64,000 bases of DNA from Streptomyces griseicoloratus. GTDB lineage: Bacteria; Actinomycetota; Actinomycetes; Streptomycetales; Streptomycetaceae. Below are positions 1 through 9,090 of this stretch, piece after piece. How positions within the stretch are numbered: the stretch's first letter is position 1; each line of letters starts with the position of its first letter. The stretch spans positions 1 through 64,000 of the forward strand of contig NZ_JACVQF010000225.1 of NCBI RefSeq assembly GCF_014534645.1, read 5' to 3'. Made by a program: the position numbers and the translations under genes. Under the pieces are notes generated by a model. The model was not told the origin of the DNA and made no database searches. It worked only from the letters and a program-made list of their open reading frames with translations.

Positions 1-192
1 CGGGGCGGAGCAGCGGCGGGCAGCGCTGAGGCCGGAGGCCGGGCAGCGACGGGCAACGCCGAGGCCAAAGGCCGGGCAGCGACGGGCGGCACCGAGGCCG
101 GGGGCCGGGCAGCCGTGGGCGGTGCCGAGGCGCGGGGCGGAGCAGCGGTGGGCGGTGCCGAGGTACGGGGCGGGGCAGGGACGGGGAGTGGG
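1..192 (+). repeat. 33-bp in-frame tandem repeat in the deacetylase gene
   Basis: Five consecutive 33-bp units (28-60, 61-93, 94-126, 127-159, 160-192) follow a partial unit at 1-27. Each encodes 11 residues of pattern E-A-x-G-R/G-A-A-T/V-G-x-A/T. The units diverge progressively toward the catalytic domain, and the array runs off the left edge, so its full length is unknown. Confidence 0.85.
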
Positions 193-978
193 CACATTCC
201 CGTCTTTCTGTATCACGCCGTCATGGACGATCCGCCCTCCTGGATCGCCGAGTTCACCGTCACCCCCAAGGAGTTCGCCGCGCATCTGGACGCGATCGCC
301 GACAGCGGTCTGACGCCCGTCACGATCAGCGCCCTCGCCGACCACCTCGCGGGCCTGGCGCCCCTGCCGGCCAGGCCGGTGCTGCTCACCTTCGACGACG
401 GCTTCGCCGACCTTCCGGGTCCCACGGCCGAGACCCTGGCCGAGCGGGCGATGCCGGCCACCGCCTATCTCACCACCGGCGCCATCACCCCGGGCGGCCG
501 CAGTCTGCTGCCACCGGCCCCGATGATGACCCTGGACCGGGCGGCCGACTTGGAGAGCGCCGGCATGGAGATCGGCAGCCACACCGTCACCCACGCCCAG
601 CTGGACACCCTGTCCACCAGGGACCTGGCCCACGAACTGCGCGATTCCAAGGCCGTCCTGGAGGACGCCCTCGGCCACCCGGTCCGCCACCTGGCCTACC
701 CGCACGGCTACAACAGCGGCAAGGTGCGCTCGCTGTCGGCCCGCGCCGGGTACGAGACGGCGACCGCCGTGCGGCACGCGCTCAGCTCGGACCGCGACGA
801 GCGGTACCGGATCGCCCGGCTCATCGTGCGGCAGAGTCACACGGTCGCCGACGTCCGGGCGTGGCTGGCGGGACGGGGCGCCCGGATCGCCCCCTACCGC
901 GACGGCCCGAAGACCGTGGCGTGGCGGTGGTACCGGCGTGGCCGCGCCCTGGTCCGGGGCCCCGAGTTCGCGGGCTGA
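1..978 (+). CDS. polysaccharide deacetylase (NodB fold), 5' end not resolved
   Basis: Carbohydrate esterase 4-type deacetylase, expected to remove acetyl groups from an amino-sugar polymer. The NodB metal-site motifs are visible: TFDDGF, the SHTVTH His-x3-His motif, and a later LAYPHG segment. The frame is open to the left edge with no stop, so the true start may lie outside the window. The first usable in-window start is GTG at 115, inside an 11-residue tandem repeat (E-A-x-G-G/R-x-A-x-G-x-A) that precedes the catalytic domain. No signal peptide or membrane segment can be placed because the N-terminus is missing or repetitive. It ends 9 bases before the convergent end of a GH26-like gene and probably belongs to the same surface-glycan locus. 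The family call is firm; the substrate is unknown. Confidence 0.85.
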   Translation, partial: RGGAAAGSAEAGGRAATGNAEAKGRAATGGTEAGGRAAVGGAEARGGAAVGGAEVRGGAGTGSGHIPVFLYHAVMDDPPSWIAEFTVTPKEFAAHLDAIADSGLTPVTISALADHLAGLAPLPARPVLLTFDDGFADLPGPTAETLAERAMPATAYLTTGAITPGGRSLLPPAPMMTLDRAADLESAGMEIGSHTVTHAQLDTLSTRDLAHELRDSKAVLEDALGHPVRHLAYPHGYNSGKVRSLSARAGYETATAVRHALSSDRDERYRIARLIVRQSHTVADVRAWLAGRGARIAPYRDGPKTVAWRWYRRGRALVRGPEFAG

Positions 979-987
979 CCGGCGCGG

Positions 988-2157
988 TCACTTCAGTGGC
1001 TGGTTGAGGTAGGGGTCGGCGGCCACCTTGCGCAGGCTGGCCCACGCCCGGTCGTTGGCCACCGCCAGATTGCAGTGCGGCCCCGGGTCGCGGTAGTTCC
1101 ACTGGAGGGCGGCCTTGACCCCCTCCAGTCCCTTCAGCACCCGGGGCACCTGCGCGTACCAGTCGGCCTGCCGGTCCGGCCGGTCGGCGTCGAAGGCGCT
1201 GCCGAACTCCGAGAGCATCAGCGGCTTGTCGTCGGAGAGGTGGGTGCGGATCCAGTCGTGCGTGGCGTTCTGGGTCTGGGCGAAGGACAGCCATTCCGTC
1301 TTGTGGCAGCGGTAGTAGTTGTACTGGTTGTAGCCGATCCAGTCGACGTACTCGTCCCCCGGGTACATCTGCTTGAACAGGTCGGCATGGTCCAGGTAGC
1401 CGGTGATGATCCAGGTCCACACGACGTTGTCCACGCCCAGCTCGCGGAACCGGTCGTGGATGTGCCGGTAGGCCCGGACGTACTCGGCGGGCGTGCCGGC
1501 GTCGGGCGTGCGGGTGTCCATCTCCAGGTCGAAGGAGAGGAACACCTTCTTCCCGGTGCGCTCCCCGTACTCCTTCACGCGCTGCGCCTGGACGTCGATC
1601 ACGGAGGCGTCCAGGTCGCCGTCGGCGATCTGCTTCCAGGTGGGCTGCTGCTTCTTCGTGCCGCCCCACCACTTGCTCTCCCAGGACAGCAGCAGCATGC
1701 GGTCCTCGCCGACGCGCTGTTCCTGCTCGGTCAGCAGCTGGCCCTCCAGCCGGGTGCCCTCGACCGCGGACATGTCGTGGTAGGTGTACACGATGTCGAG
1801 CCTGCGGCCCACGTTCTTCTCGTAGGCCCGGACCTTCTCGGCGAGGTTCGCCTTGTCGTGCGGGACGAAGGCGCCGAACCAGGCGCCGCAGGGCGGTTCG
1901 AGGAGTGCGGTCGGGCGGCATCCGGCGTCGGCCGCCGGTTCGTCCGGTCCGGACGCCTCGCGCAGGGCGAGCATGGCGAGCAGGGCCGCGCAGGTGGCCG
2001 TGGCGGACGTGACCAGCAGCCGGCGCCGCCGGCTCGGGGCCTTCGGCCTGCGGTGCTGCCCGGTGGTCGTGGAGTCGGCGGACGTACGGCGGAACGGATG
2101 ACGGCGAAGAGAGTCGCTGCGAAACGGATTACGGCGGTCGGGGCGGGCGAACCTCAC
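988..2157 (-). CDS. exported GH26-like glycoside hydrolase
   Basis: About 389 aa. A basic N-terminus with a run of arginines (SRRRRLL, around residues 42-48) precedes a hydrophobic segment (about 48-66), suggesting a Sec or possibly Tat signal or an anchor. The rest resembles glycoside hydrolase family 26 (mannanase/xylanase clan GH-A): SFDLEMDT carries a candidate acid/base Glu, the WIGYNQYNYY region follows, and LSEFGS carries the candidate nucleophile Glu. The GTG start at 2157 follows GGAAGGG and overlaps the upstream stop as GTGA, showing translational coupling with the small membrane protein. It is the last gene of the operon and may trim or release the glycan made by it. Substrate unknown. 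Confidence 0.8.
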   Translation of the reverse strand: MRFARPDRRNPFRSDSLRRHPFRRTSADSTTTGQHRRPKAPSRRRRLLVTSATATCAALLAMLALREASGPDEPAADAGCRPTALLEPPCGAWFGAFVPHDKANLAEKVRAYEKNVGRRLDIVYTYHDMSAVEGTRLEGQLLTEQEQRVGEDRMLLLSWESKWWGGTKKQQPTWKQIADGDLDASVIDVQAQRVKEYGERTGKKVFLSFDLEMDTRTPDAGTPAEYVRAYRHIHDRFRELGVDNVVWTWIITGYLDHADLFKQMYPGDEYVDWIGYNQYNYYRCHKTEWLSFAQTQNATHDWIRTHLSDDKPLMLSEFGSAFDADRPDRQADWYAQVPRVLKGLEGVKAALQWNYRDPGPHCNLAVANDRAWASLRKVAADPYLNQPLK

Positions 2158-2606
2158 AGAGTGGAACCCTTCCGTGTCCTCGGCGCCGCCCCCGGCGCCG
2201 TCCTCGGCGTCGGGGAGGCGCGCAGGCGCGGGCAGAACCCGGCGAGCGTGGTCAGCAGCGTGAGCGTCAGCAGCACGCGCTCGCCGCTGAAGGCGTGCGC
2301 GGCGATCAGCACCGTCGAGACGAGCATCACGGCGCTCACGCTCAGGAAGACGGCCAGCATCAGCCGCTCCAGCAGATCGGACTGGCGCTCGAAGTCCGCG
2401 TCCCGGCGCTCGACGGGTCCTTCGGCGCGGCGCGCCCGCAGCGCGGGCCCGCAGATCCTGACCAGGGCGGCGCCCGGCCCGGCGGCCAGGAAGACGGCGA
2501 CCGCCGCCCCGCGCAGCGGTGAACCGCCGGGCAGGGCGAGCGCGGCCAGGGCGAGCCAGCCGCCGAACGGGGGCAGCATGCGGATCACGAGGTCCTGAGG
2601 TGTCAT
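2154..2606 (-). CDS. small polytopic membrane protein, unknown function
   Basis: 150 aa with about four hydrophobic segments: two near the N-terminus (residues about 15-50), then a charged arginine/glutamate-rich loop (about 55-80), then two more (about 82-105 and 110-125). The basic Pro/Ala tail carries no recognised motif. It starts 21 bases downstream of the GT-C-like gene and its stop overlaps the GTG of the GH26-like gene, so it sits inside the glycan operon. Accessory subunits of this size are common beside polymerases and flippases, but no function can be assigned from sequence. Confidence 0.7.
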   Translation of the reverse strand: MTPQDLVIRMLPPFGGWLALAALALPGGSPLRGAAVAVFLAAGPGAALVRICGPALRARRAEGPVERRDADFERQSDLLERLMLAVFLSVSAVMLVSTVLIAAHAFSGERVLLTLTLLTTLAGFCPRLRASPTPRTAPGAAPRTRKGSTL

Positions 2607-2627
2607 GGCTGTGACTCGCTCCCCTTC

Positions 2628-5327
2628 TCAGCTCGCCGGCTTCAGGACGTACAGCACGCCGGCGCTGTTCTCCGCCACGCGCTCGAAGCGCGGCGATGTG
2701 GCGACGGACTCCCGGATGCGGTCCAGCTGGGCCTTGTCGAGCTGGCCGTTCATCTCCGAGTTGGCCACCTGGCCCTGGGTGAGCAGGAAGTAGGCCCGGG
2801 CCGGACGCTCCACGGCGGCCATGTCGCGGGCGAGCGTGGTGGCGGGGTTCCGCACGATCTCGTCGACGTGACGCCGGTCGTCGTCGAGGAACCAGTAGTG
2901 GTCGACGCGCCAGTACGAGTCGTAGGCGAGCGGATAGTTCCGGTTCGCGGCGACCACGAGGGAGCCGTCGGGCGCCTGGTCGAAGAGCTGCCGGACGAGG
3001 GCCACTTCCCGTTGCGGGAAGTAGTTGATGCGGTCCTTGCCGGAGTAGCTCGGCACGAACGCGAGCGTGCCGGCGACCAGCGCGAGCAGCGGCATCCACG
3101 CCCCGTACCGCAGCCGGGGCAGGGGGAGGCCGCGGCGCCGGGCGGTGCCGGCGCGCGCTCTCCCGTCCCTCTCCGCCGCGGCGGCGTCGGCGGCCAGCGT
3201 GCGCACCTTGGGCAGCAGCGCGGCCGCGGCGAAGAAGGCCGCGCCGGGCAGCATGAACATCAGGACCCGGAAGATCATCTCGCTGCCGTAGCTGCTCGCC
3301 ACGAACATCGGCAGCGGGGCCGCCGCGATCAGCAGCAGCGGCAGCGCCCGGTGTCTGAGCACCCGCTGGCGCAGGACGCCCACCAGCGCCAGCAGCAGCA
3401 CCGAGCCCGACAGCAGCCGGGCCGCCCAGGAGGTCGCCACCGCGCCGGTGCCGGTCGGGGTGGCCCCGTAGCCGGTCTCGACGTTGGCGCCGACGTCGCC
3501 GATGGAGCGGATCATGTCCGGCATGGCGGCGGACAGGAAGGGCAGCGCGGCCGTCAGGCACCAGGCCAGGAAGATGACGACCGCCGTGACCACCGGGACC
3601 CAGTCGCGGTAGCGGCGCGTGAGGCACAGCGCGAGCAGCGAGACGACCAGCATGCCGGGCGTCAGCTGGTGCGAGACGACGATGGCGGTGACCAGCACGG
3701 TGACCAGCACCGTCCACACGGCCTGCCCCTGCCGTCCGCGCCGCCCACCGGAACGGCCGTACCGGCGCAGCACGACCGCCAGGACGCCCACGTGCAGGGC
3801 GAACGCGACGGACTGGGGCGAGAAGTAGTCCTGGCCCACCCAGTTGGCGACGAAGAACAGCCATACGGCGGTCCAGATCAGTCGCCGGTCCTGGGTGAAG
3901 GTGCGGTAGATCAGCAGCAGCGGGAGCAGCAGCATCAGGCTGGAGACCAGCGGCCACCACGCCATGTACATCGCGGTGCTGTCCACGCCGAGCAGCCGCA
4001 CCAGCGCGGCCTGGGCGGCGAAGAAGCCGGGCCACTGGTCGTACACGGCCATGTCGCCGAGCTGGTCCTCCGTCTGGAGTCCGCCGGACGTGAGCAGGTG
4101 GTCGATGACCGCGTCGTGCTTCCACGCCCAGGCGTACAGGGGGGTCGGGTAAAGCACGGCCTGGGTGGCGCGCTCCATCACCAGCAGTCCTAGGACGTAC
4201 GCCAGCGACCAGCCGTTGCCGCGCCGCGGGTTGCGGACCGTGAACCAGAAGCCGGCGGTGAGCACGACCAGGCCGGCCCAGAAGGCGGGGTGGAGTGCGG
4301 TGACGAGTCCGTAGTCGTCGAGGGCCGAGACGTCGGTGTGCCGCATCGCGTAGGCCCACAGGGCGAGTGCGGCGAGCAGGGGCAGGGCCGGCCAGGCCGC
4401 GGCGACGCGCCCTGGCCAGGCGGCAGGGGAGAGGTCGGACAGATCGGTCACGGGCGGCTCGGCTGCGGAGCCGGGTGACTCCGGGGTAGGGGGGCGGCTG
4501 CGCGACGCGCCCGGCGGGGTCGGGGTGTGTGAGGCGCGGGGCGGGGTCGGGGTGCGGGAGGCGCGGGGCGGGTGCGGACTCCGGGCGGTCACGTCCTGGC
4601 CGGGCCGGACGGCCGCTTCCTCGCCGGGCCGCGCTGCCGGCTTCCGCGCGGGCACCAGGACCGACTCCTCTTCCTGGGACAGGAGGGAAGGCTCGCCGAC
4701 GGGGTGTACGGGCACGTCACCGGCAGGCCGGCCGGACGTCTCGCCGGTGGGCCGGGCGGAAGCGTCGCGCGACGGGCGGGGGGACGCCTCGTCCGAGGTC
4801 CTGGTGGCGGACTCCTGCGAAGCGCGGGGTGGCCCGTCGAGACGGGTGGCGACGACCGCCGCTTCCTGACGGGCTCCGGCGCGCACGGCGGCGGGCTCGG
4901 GCTCAGGACCGTGCTCGTGCTCGCGCTCCGGCTCGCGCTCGGCCAGGGCTTCCTCTTCGGGTTCGCGTCCGGCTGAAGACTGGTGCGCGGCTTCGGATTC
5001 GCGTCCGGCCGAAGGCTCGTGCGTGGCTTCGGACTCGCCTCCGGCCGAAGATCCGTGCCCACGCCCGGACTCGTGCCTGGACTCCGGATCGTCGTCGGAC
5101 CTCGGCTGCTGCCCCGGACCCGAATCGCGCCGGGACGCCTGCTCGTGGCCGGCCCCGGCCCCCGGCTCACTCCCCGCGTGGGTGTCGGAGGTTGCCCCGG
5201 CTCCGGGTGCCGGCGTTTCCGGCTCGGCCGGGGCTTCCGGCGTGGCGGAGGTCGGCGCGTCCGGGGCTTCCTGCCCGGGCACGGGCTCTGGTGCGGATCT
5301 CTCCCGTGGAGTTGCTGGCGGACGCAC
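2628..5327 (-). CDS. large GT-C-like polytopic membrane protein with long charged N-terminal tail
   Basis: 899 aa. The first 300 or so residues are low-complexity (Glu/Arg/Pro/Ser/Ala), including a 12-residue motif repeated about three times (SAGxESEA-type). Then come some 10-12 membrane segments and a C-terminal non-membrane domain of about 140 residues. The motifs DQWPGFF and GQDYFSPQ and the overall topology resemble GT-C lipid-linked sugar transferases or polymerases seen in streptomycete glycan loci; no catalytic residue can be assigned with certainty. The GTG at 5327 has GGGGGAA upstream. A later start would remove the tail, but that frame is open and has biased third positions throughout. 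It lies 36 bases after the flippase gene in the same operon. Confidence 0.72.
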   Translation of the reverse strand: MRPPATPRERSAPEPVPGQEAPDAPTSATPEAPAEPETPAPGAGATSDTHAGSEPGAGAGHEQASRRDSGPGQQPRSDDDPESRHESGRGHGSSAGGESEATHEPSAGRESEAAHQSSAGREPEEEALAEREPEREHEHGPEPEPAAVRAGARQEAAVVATRLDGPPRASQESATRTSDEASPRPSRDASARPTGETSGRPAGDVPVHPVGEPSLLSQEEESVLVPARKPAARPGEEAAVRPGQDVTARSPHPPRASRTPTPPRASHTPTPPGASRSRPPTPESPGSAAEPPVTDLSDLSPAAWPGRVAAAWPALPLLAALALWAYAMRHTDVSALDDYGLVTALHPAFWAGLVVLTAGFWFTVRNPRRGNGWSLAYVLGLLVMERATQAVLYPTPLYAWAWKHDAVIDHLLTSGGLQTEDQLGDMAVYDQWPGFFAAQAALVRLLGVDSTAMYMAWWPLVSSLMLLLPLLLIYRTFTQDRRLIWTAVWLFFVANWVGQDYFSPQSVAFALHVGVLAVVLRRYGRSGGRRGRQGQAVWTVLVTVLVTAIVVSHQLTPGMLVVSLLALCLTRRYRDWVPVVTAVVIFLAWCLTAALPFLSAAMPDMIRSIGDVGANVETGYGATPTGTGAVATSWAARLLSGSVLLLALVGVLRQRVLRHRALPLLLIAAAPLPMFVASSYGSEMIFRVLMFMLPGAAFFAAAALLPKVRTLAADAAAAERDGRARAGTARRRGLPLPRLRYGAWMPLLALVAGTLAFVPSYSGKDRINYFPQREVALVRQLFDQAPDGSLVVAANRNYPLAYDSYWRVDHYWFLDDDRRHVDEIVRNPATTLARDMAAVERPARAYFLLTQGQVANSEMNGQLDKAQLDRIRESVATSPRFERVAENSAGVLYVLKPAS

Positions 5328-5363
5328 GACGATTCCCCCCTGGCGGTTCGGCTCTCTGCTTGA

Positions 5364-7841
5364 TCAGTCCCTGGATCTGTCGTTCGATCTGGTGCGGTGC
5401 GGGGGCTCCGTCGGGAATGCCGGGCGGCGCAGTGACAGGAGCAGGACGACGAGGACGAGGAGCAGGAGGAGAGGCGGCGCGACCTGCGCGAGCGCCTGCC
5501 GCCAGACCCAGCCCCCCACCGCGGCGAGATACAGAACCCCCCAGCGCCCGGACCACGGCAGCCGTCCGCGCAGGTGCGCGAGCAGCAGCCACAGCGGTAC
5601 GAGGCACAGCAACTGCAGGACGAGCGGCGCCCAGCGCAGCAGTGGCCCGGGCCCGTCGAGCCCCACCGCATCCGCGAGAAAACCGGCCGTCTCCGAGTAC
5701 AACGCCCCATCGACCGGCTGCGGTTCCCGGCCGAGGGCGACGGGTGCCGCGTACAGGGCGAGTACGGCGGCGCCCAGCGCGGCGCCCGGCAGCCACGGGT
5801 CGGGACGGGTGCACAAGGTCACCGAGGCCACGAACACCACGAGCAGTACGGCCCCGGCGAGGAGCGCGGTCAGGGGCAGTCCCTCCAGCAGTTCCCGCCC
5901 GGTCAGCTCCGCCCCGGTCCCCGGGTCACCGCTCAGCCAGGGCAGTTCTCGCAACGCCGCCCAGAAGGCCACGGTGGCGGCGCCGAGCAGCGCCCACAGG
6001 GCGATCCTGAGCCGCCGCTCCGCGGTTTCGCTCTCGTCGCCGTCCTGGCGGTACGACTCGCCGCCCTCGTACCACCCGCCGAGCCCGTACGGCCCGGCAC
6101 GGTCGTACGGCGCGGCCCGCTCATTCGCCTCGGCCCCTTCCCCCGCCTCCGCTCCGCTCGCCGACCGCTTCCGATCGTCGGGGCCGCCGGAGTCCCCCGG
6201 ACCGCCCGGACCGCCCGGACCGCCCCGGTCCTCGGCGGCCGTGCCCGCACCCGCCTCCCCGCCGGAGTCGGGCTGCTGAGGCCGCACGATCACCGCGAGG
6301 GCGTCCGCCTCCAGGGCCTCCCGCTCGTACCCGGGACGCCCGATGAACAGGGTGACCGTGTCCTCCCGCGCCGCCTCGTCGGACTGGTCGCGCTCCTCGT
6401 AGGCCGCCCGGCGCGCCCAGTTCGTGCCGTACCCGGCGGTGGCGTTCAGGCGTGCCCAGCGCGTGCCGTACGCGGGGCTGCCGGGGCGCGGTTCGCGGTC
6501 GTCGCCGGGCCGCACGGTGCCGCCCGAGGCGTCGATGCCGCGCAGCGCGGCACGCAGGCCGGGGACGCAGCCGACGGCGACCACCGTCATGCTCAGCAGC
6601 ACCGCCCAGCCGGCTCCCGCGATCCCGGCCGGGGTGAAGAGCACGGCCGCGCTGCCCAGTACGAGGGTGCACATGGCGCCCTGCACGGCGGCGAGCACGC
6701 CGGTACGCCCCTGTACGCGCAGTACGCCGATGTACAGCTCGACGACGATCCTCGGCAGCGCCCCGATGGCCAGCAGCCGCAGCACCGTGGAGCCGTGCTC
6801 GGCGTAGTCCGCGTCGAAGGGCGCGAGGATCTGCGGGGCGAAGACGACCAGGACCAGCACGACCGGCACCAGCAGCAGCGTCATGCGGCGCAGCGCCCCG
6901 CGGACGCCGTCGGCGAGGCGCCGGGGGTCGTGCGAGGCGTGGGCGGTGAGGGAGGAGGCCATGTTGATGGCCATGAACTCCATGGTGCCGCCGACGGTGT
7001 AGGCCACGTAGAAGTAGCCGTTCTCCGCGGCGGTGAAGCGGACCGCGACCATCACGGGCAGCAGGTTGATCATCGCCAGGCTGAACAGCGCGCCCAGTGA
7101 GTCACCGGCCAGGAAGCGGCCCATCTCCCGGAACCTGGGCGGCTCCACGTCACGGTCGGCGGCGGCCTGGCGCGGGATGAGTCTGCGGAAGATCAGCCAG
7201 CCGAGCGGCAGCGTGGAGAAGGCGATGGCCACGGCCCAGGACACGAAGATGCCGAGCACCGGCAGCGCGGAGGCGAAGACGGCCAGCAGGATGAGCTTCC
7301 CGACCGAGAACACGGCGTTCCCGGCCGGCACCCACTCGGCCTTGCGCAGCCCGGTCAGCACCCCGTCCTGGAGGGTGAGCAGCGCCCAGGCCACGCAGGC
7401 GGCGACGAACAGCGTCCCCGCCTCCAGGGTGCCGAGCGGCGCGTACGACGCCCCCCACAGGTCGAGCGTGAGCAGGAAGACCACGGCGGCGAGGGCGACG
7501 ATCACCGAACTGGCCGCGTACGTGCGCCACACCAGCGTCCCGGTCGCACGGCCGGCGCGCGGCACGAAGCGGACGACGGCGCCGATCATCGTGGTCGCCG
7601 TGATGCTGGCGAGCAGCCGCATCGCGGCGATCGCGGCGGAGCCCTGGCCGACGGCCTCCTCCGAGTAGTAGCGGGCGGCCACGAGCCAGAAGCCCAGCCC
7701 GAGCACGGCGGAGACGCCGGTGCTGAGCATGAGGAAGTAGGCGTTCTTGAACAGCGAGTCGGCGCCTCGCCCGCTGTCGGGCAGCTTCGAGTCGCCGTCC
7801 GCCGGTGCCGCGGCGGCTTCGTGCACCCGGGTCTCAGCCAC
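5364..7841 (-). CDS. Wzx/MATE-like polysaccharide flippase fused to a second membrane domain
   Basis: About 825 aa. Residues 25-430 form a polysaccharide-transport (Wzx/MurJ-like) domain with 12-14 hydrophobic segments (starting SLFKNAYFLMLS), expected to move a lipid-linked oligosaccharide across the membrane. A charged, Gly/Asp-rich linker (about 440-610) follows, then a further membrane domain of about 200 residues. That last domain aligns by eye with the membrane core of the next protein in the operon (PLLRWAPLV against MYMAWWPLV, then WVWRQALAQ against WVGQDYFSPQ). The GTG at 7841 overlaps the DegT gene's stop by 8 bases, so the two are coupled. Ordinary Wzx proteins are about 400-500 aa, so the fusion is unusual. 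Confidence 0.8.
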   Translation of the reverse strand: MAETRVHEAAAAPADGDSKLPDSGRGADSLFKNAYFLMLSTGVSAVLGLGFWLVAARYYSEEAVGQGSAAIAAMRLLASITATTMIGAVVRFVPRAGRATGTLVWRTYAASSVIVALAAVVFLLTLDLWGASYAPLGTLEAGTLFVAACVAWALLTLQDGVLTGLRKAEWVPAGNAVFSVGKLILLAVFASALPVLGIFVSWAVAIAFSTLPLGWLIFRRLIPRQAAADRDVEPPRFREMGRFLAGDSLGALFSLAMINLLPVMVAVRFTAAENGYFYVAYTVGGTMEFMAINMASSLTAHASHDPRRLADGVRGALRRMTLLLVPVVLVLVVFAPQILAPFDADYAEHGSTVLRLLAIGALPRIVVELYIGVLRVQGRTGVLAAVQGAMCTLVLGSAAVLFTPAGIAGAGWAVLLSMTVVAVGCVPGLRAALRGIDASGGTVRPGDDREPRPGSPAYGTRWARLNATAGYGTNWARRAAYEERDQSDEAAREDTVTLFIGRPGYEREALEADALAVIVRPQQPDSGGEAGAGTAAEDRGGPGGPGGPGDSGGPDDRKRSASGAEAGEGAEANERAAPYDRAGPYGLGGWYEGGESYRQDGDESETAERRLRIALWALLGAATVAFWAALRELPWLSGDPGTGAELTGRELLEGLPLTALLAGAVLLVVFVASVTLCTRPDPWLPGAALGAAVLALYAAPVALGREPQPVDGALYSETAGFLADAVGLDGPGPLLRWAPLVLQLLCLVPLWLLLAHLRGRLPWSGRWGVLYLAAVGGWVWRQALAQVAPPLLLLLVLVVLLLSLRRPAFPTEPPHRTRSNDRSRD

Positions 7842-9090
7842 CGAACGGTCCCAGCCCTTCCGGTGCCTCGGCCGGCCGCACCCCGGACTCCTCCAGCGCC
7901 TCGACGACCGTCCGGGCGCGCAGCGGATCGACGGGCAGCGCGTGCCGCGCGAACCAGCGCGCTCCCTCGGGCGAGGGGGACGGGTCGGTGAAGTCCGCGC
8001 CCGCGTAGTCGTCGAGCGGCGGGTCGTAGAGGTAGCCGACGACGACGCCCCGGCGGGCCAGCGCCGCGATCGCCGCGTCCCGGTCCGCCACGAGCAGCGG
8101 CACCCGGAACAGGGGCTGGGCTCTGCCCGACGGCCGGACACCGTCTCCGGTCCGCCCGGCGGGACCCGCCCAGCGCGTCGACAGCAGCAGCTCCGTACCC
8201 GCCCGGCAGCGGGCCAGCACGTCGTCCAGCCGGTCGAGCCTGCGGCCGATGCGGGTGAGCCGGAACCGGCCGGAGCGCAGGCGGTAGTCGTGCATGTCGA
8301 CGCGGACCCAGGGATCGTGCGCGTCGAGGCCGGGGGCCGCGGCGACCGCGCGGGCCAGCTCCTCGGGACGCAGCGGCATCCGGATCTCCTCGCGCTCCAT
8401 CAGGCCCAGCAGCCGCATCGCGGCCCAGGCGGCCCGGCGCAGCCGCAGCCCGCGCACGGCGGCCTCCGCGTACGGCCGGACGGCATAGGCGACTTCGGCG
8501 GTCGTCCGGCGCGGCAGCAGCAGGTCGTCGCAGGCCTTCTCCAGCGCTTCCCGCAGGCCGGGGTCGGCCATCGAGAGGATTCCTCCTGCCTGGGCACCGA
8601 CGTGCTTGGACAGGCTGAAAACGGAGGCGTCGCCCCAGGCGCCGACGGGTCGTCCGCCCACCTCGCTGCCGATGGCGTGCGCCGCGTCCTCGAAGAGCGG
8701 GATGCCCGACGCGTCACAGCGCGCGCGCAGTCCGGGCGCCGGGTCCGGGTTGCCGTACAGGTTGGTCGTCAGCACCGCGGACAGCGAGCCCCACACCTCC
8801 TCGGGCACGGCGTCGACGTCGATGGACGCGTCCAGCGGGTTCAACGGCGCCTGCACGGGCCGCAGTCCGGCCGCGAGCACGACGAAGAAGATGACGTCGT
8901 CGTTGACCGGCGACATGAGCACCCGGCCGCCCGGCGGGCACCAGTGACGCAGTGCCGCGTAGAGCCCGAACCGGCACGACGGTACGTACACGCATTCCCG
9001 GCCGAGTCGGCTGCGCATGGTCTCTTCGAGCCGCTCTCTCGGCTGCGAAACAGACCGCGCCGGACCCGGACCGGCCTCCCCTGTGGCCAT
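7834..9090 (-). CDS. DegT/DnrJ/EryC1-family PLP aminotransferase
   Basis: About 418 aa, fold-type I aminotransferase of the family that makes amino sugars on nucleotide-sugar ketones. The PLP-binding signature is present: EDAAH (Asp135) and SLSKHVGAQ with candidate Schiff-base Lys162. The ATG at 9090 is preceded by AGGGGG; upstream in-frame starts lack a ribosome site. It is the first gene of a coupled operon running through the flippase, GT-C-like protein, small membrane protein and GH26-like enzyme. The likely product is an amino sugar for the glycan. No partner dehydratase, epimerase or initiating transferase is in the window; these may lie outside it. Substrate unknown. Confidence 0.82.
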   Translation of the reverse strand: MATGEAGPGPARSVSQPRERLEETMRSRLGRECVYVPSCRFGLYAALRHWCPPGGRVLMSPVNDDVIFFVVLAAGLRPVQAPLNPLDASIDVDAVPEEVWGSLSAVLTTNLYGNPDPAPGLRARCDASGIPLFEDAAHAIGSEVGGRPVGAWGDASVFSLSKHVGAQAGGILSMADPGLREALEKACDDLLLPRRTTAEVAYAVRPYAEAAVRGLRLRRAAWAAMRLLGLMEREEIRMPLRPEELARAVAAAPGLDAHDPWVRVDMHDYRLRSGRFRLTRIGRRLDRLDDVLARCRAGTELLLSTRWAGPAGRTGDGVRPSGRAQPLFRVPLLVADRDAAIAALARRGVVVGYLYDPPLDDYAGADFTDPSPSPEGARWFARHALPVDPLRARTVVEALEESGVRPAEAPEGLGPFGG

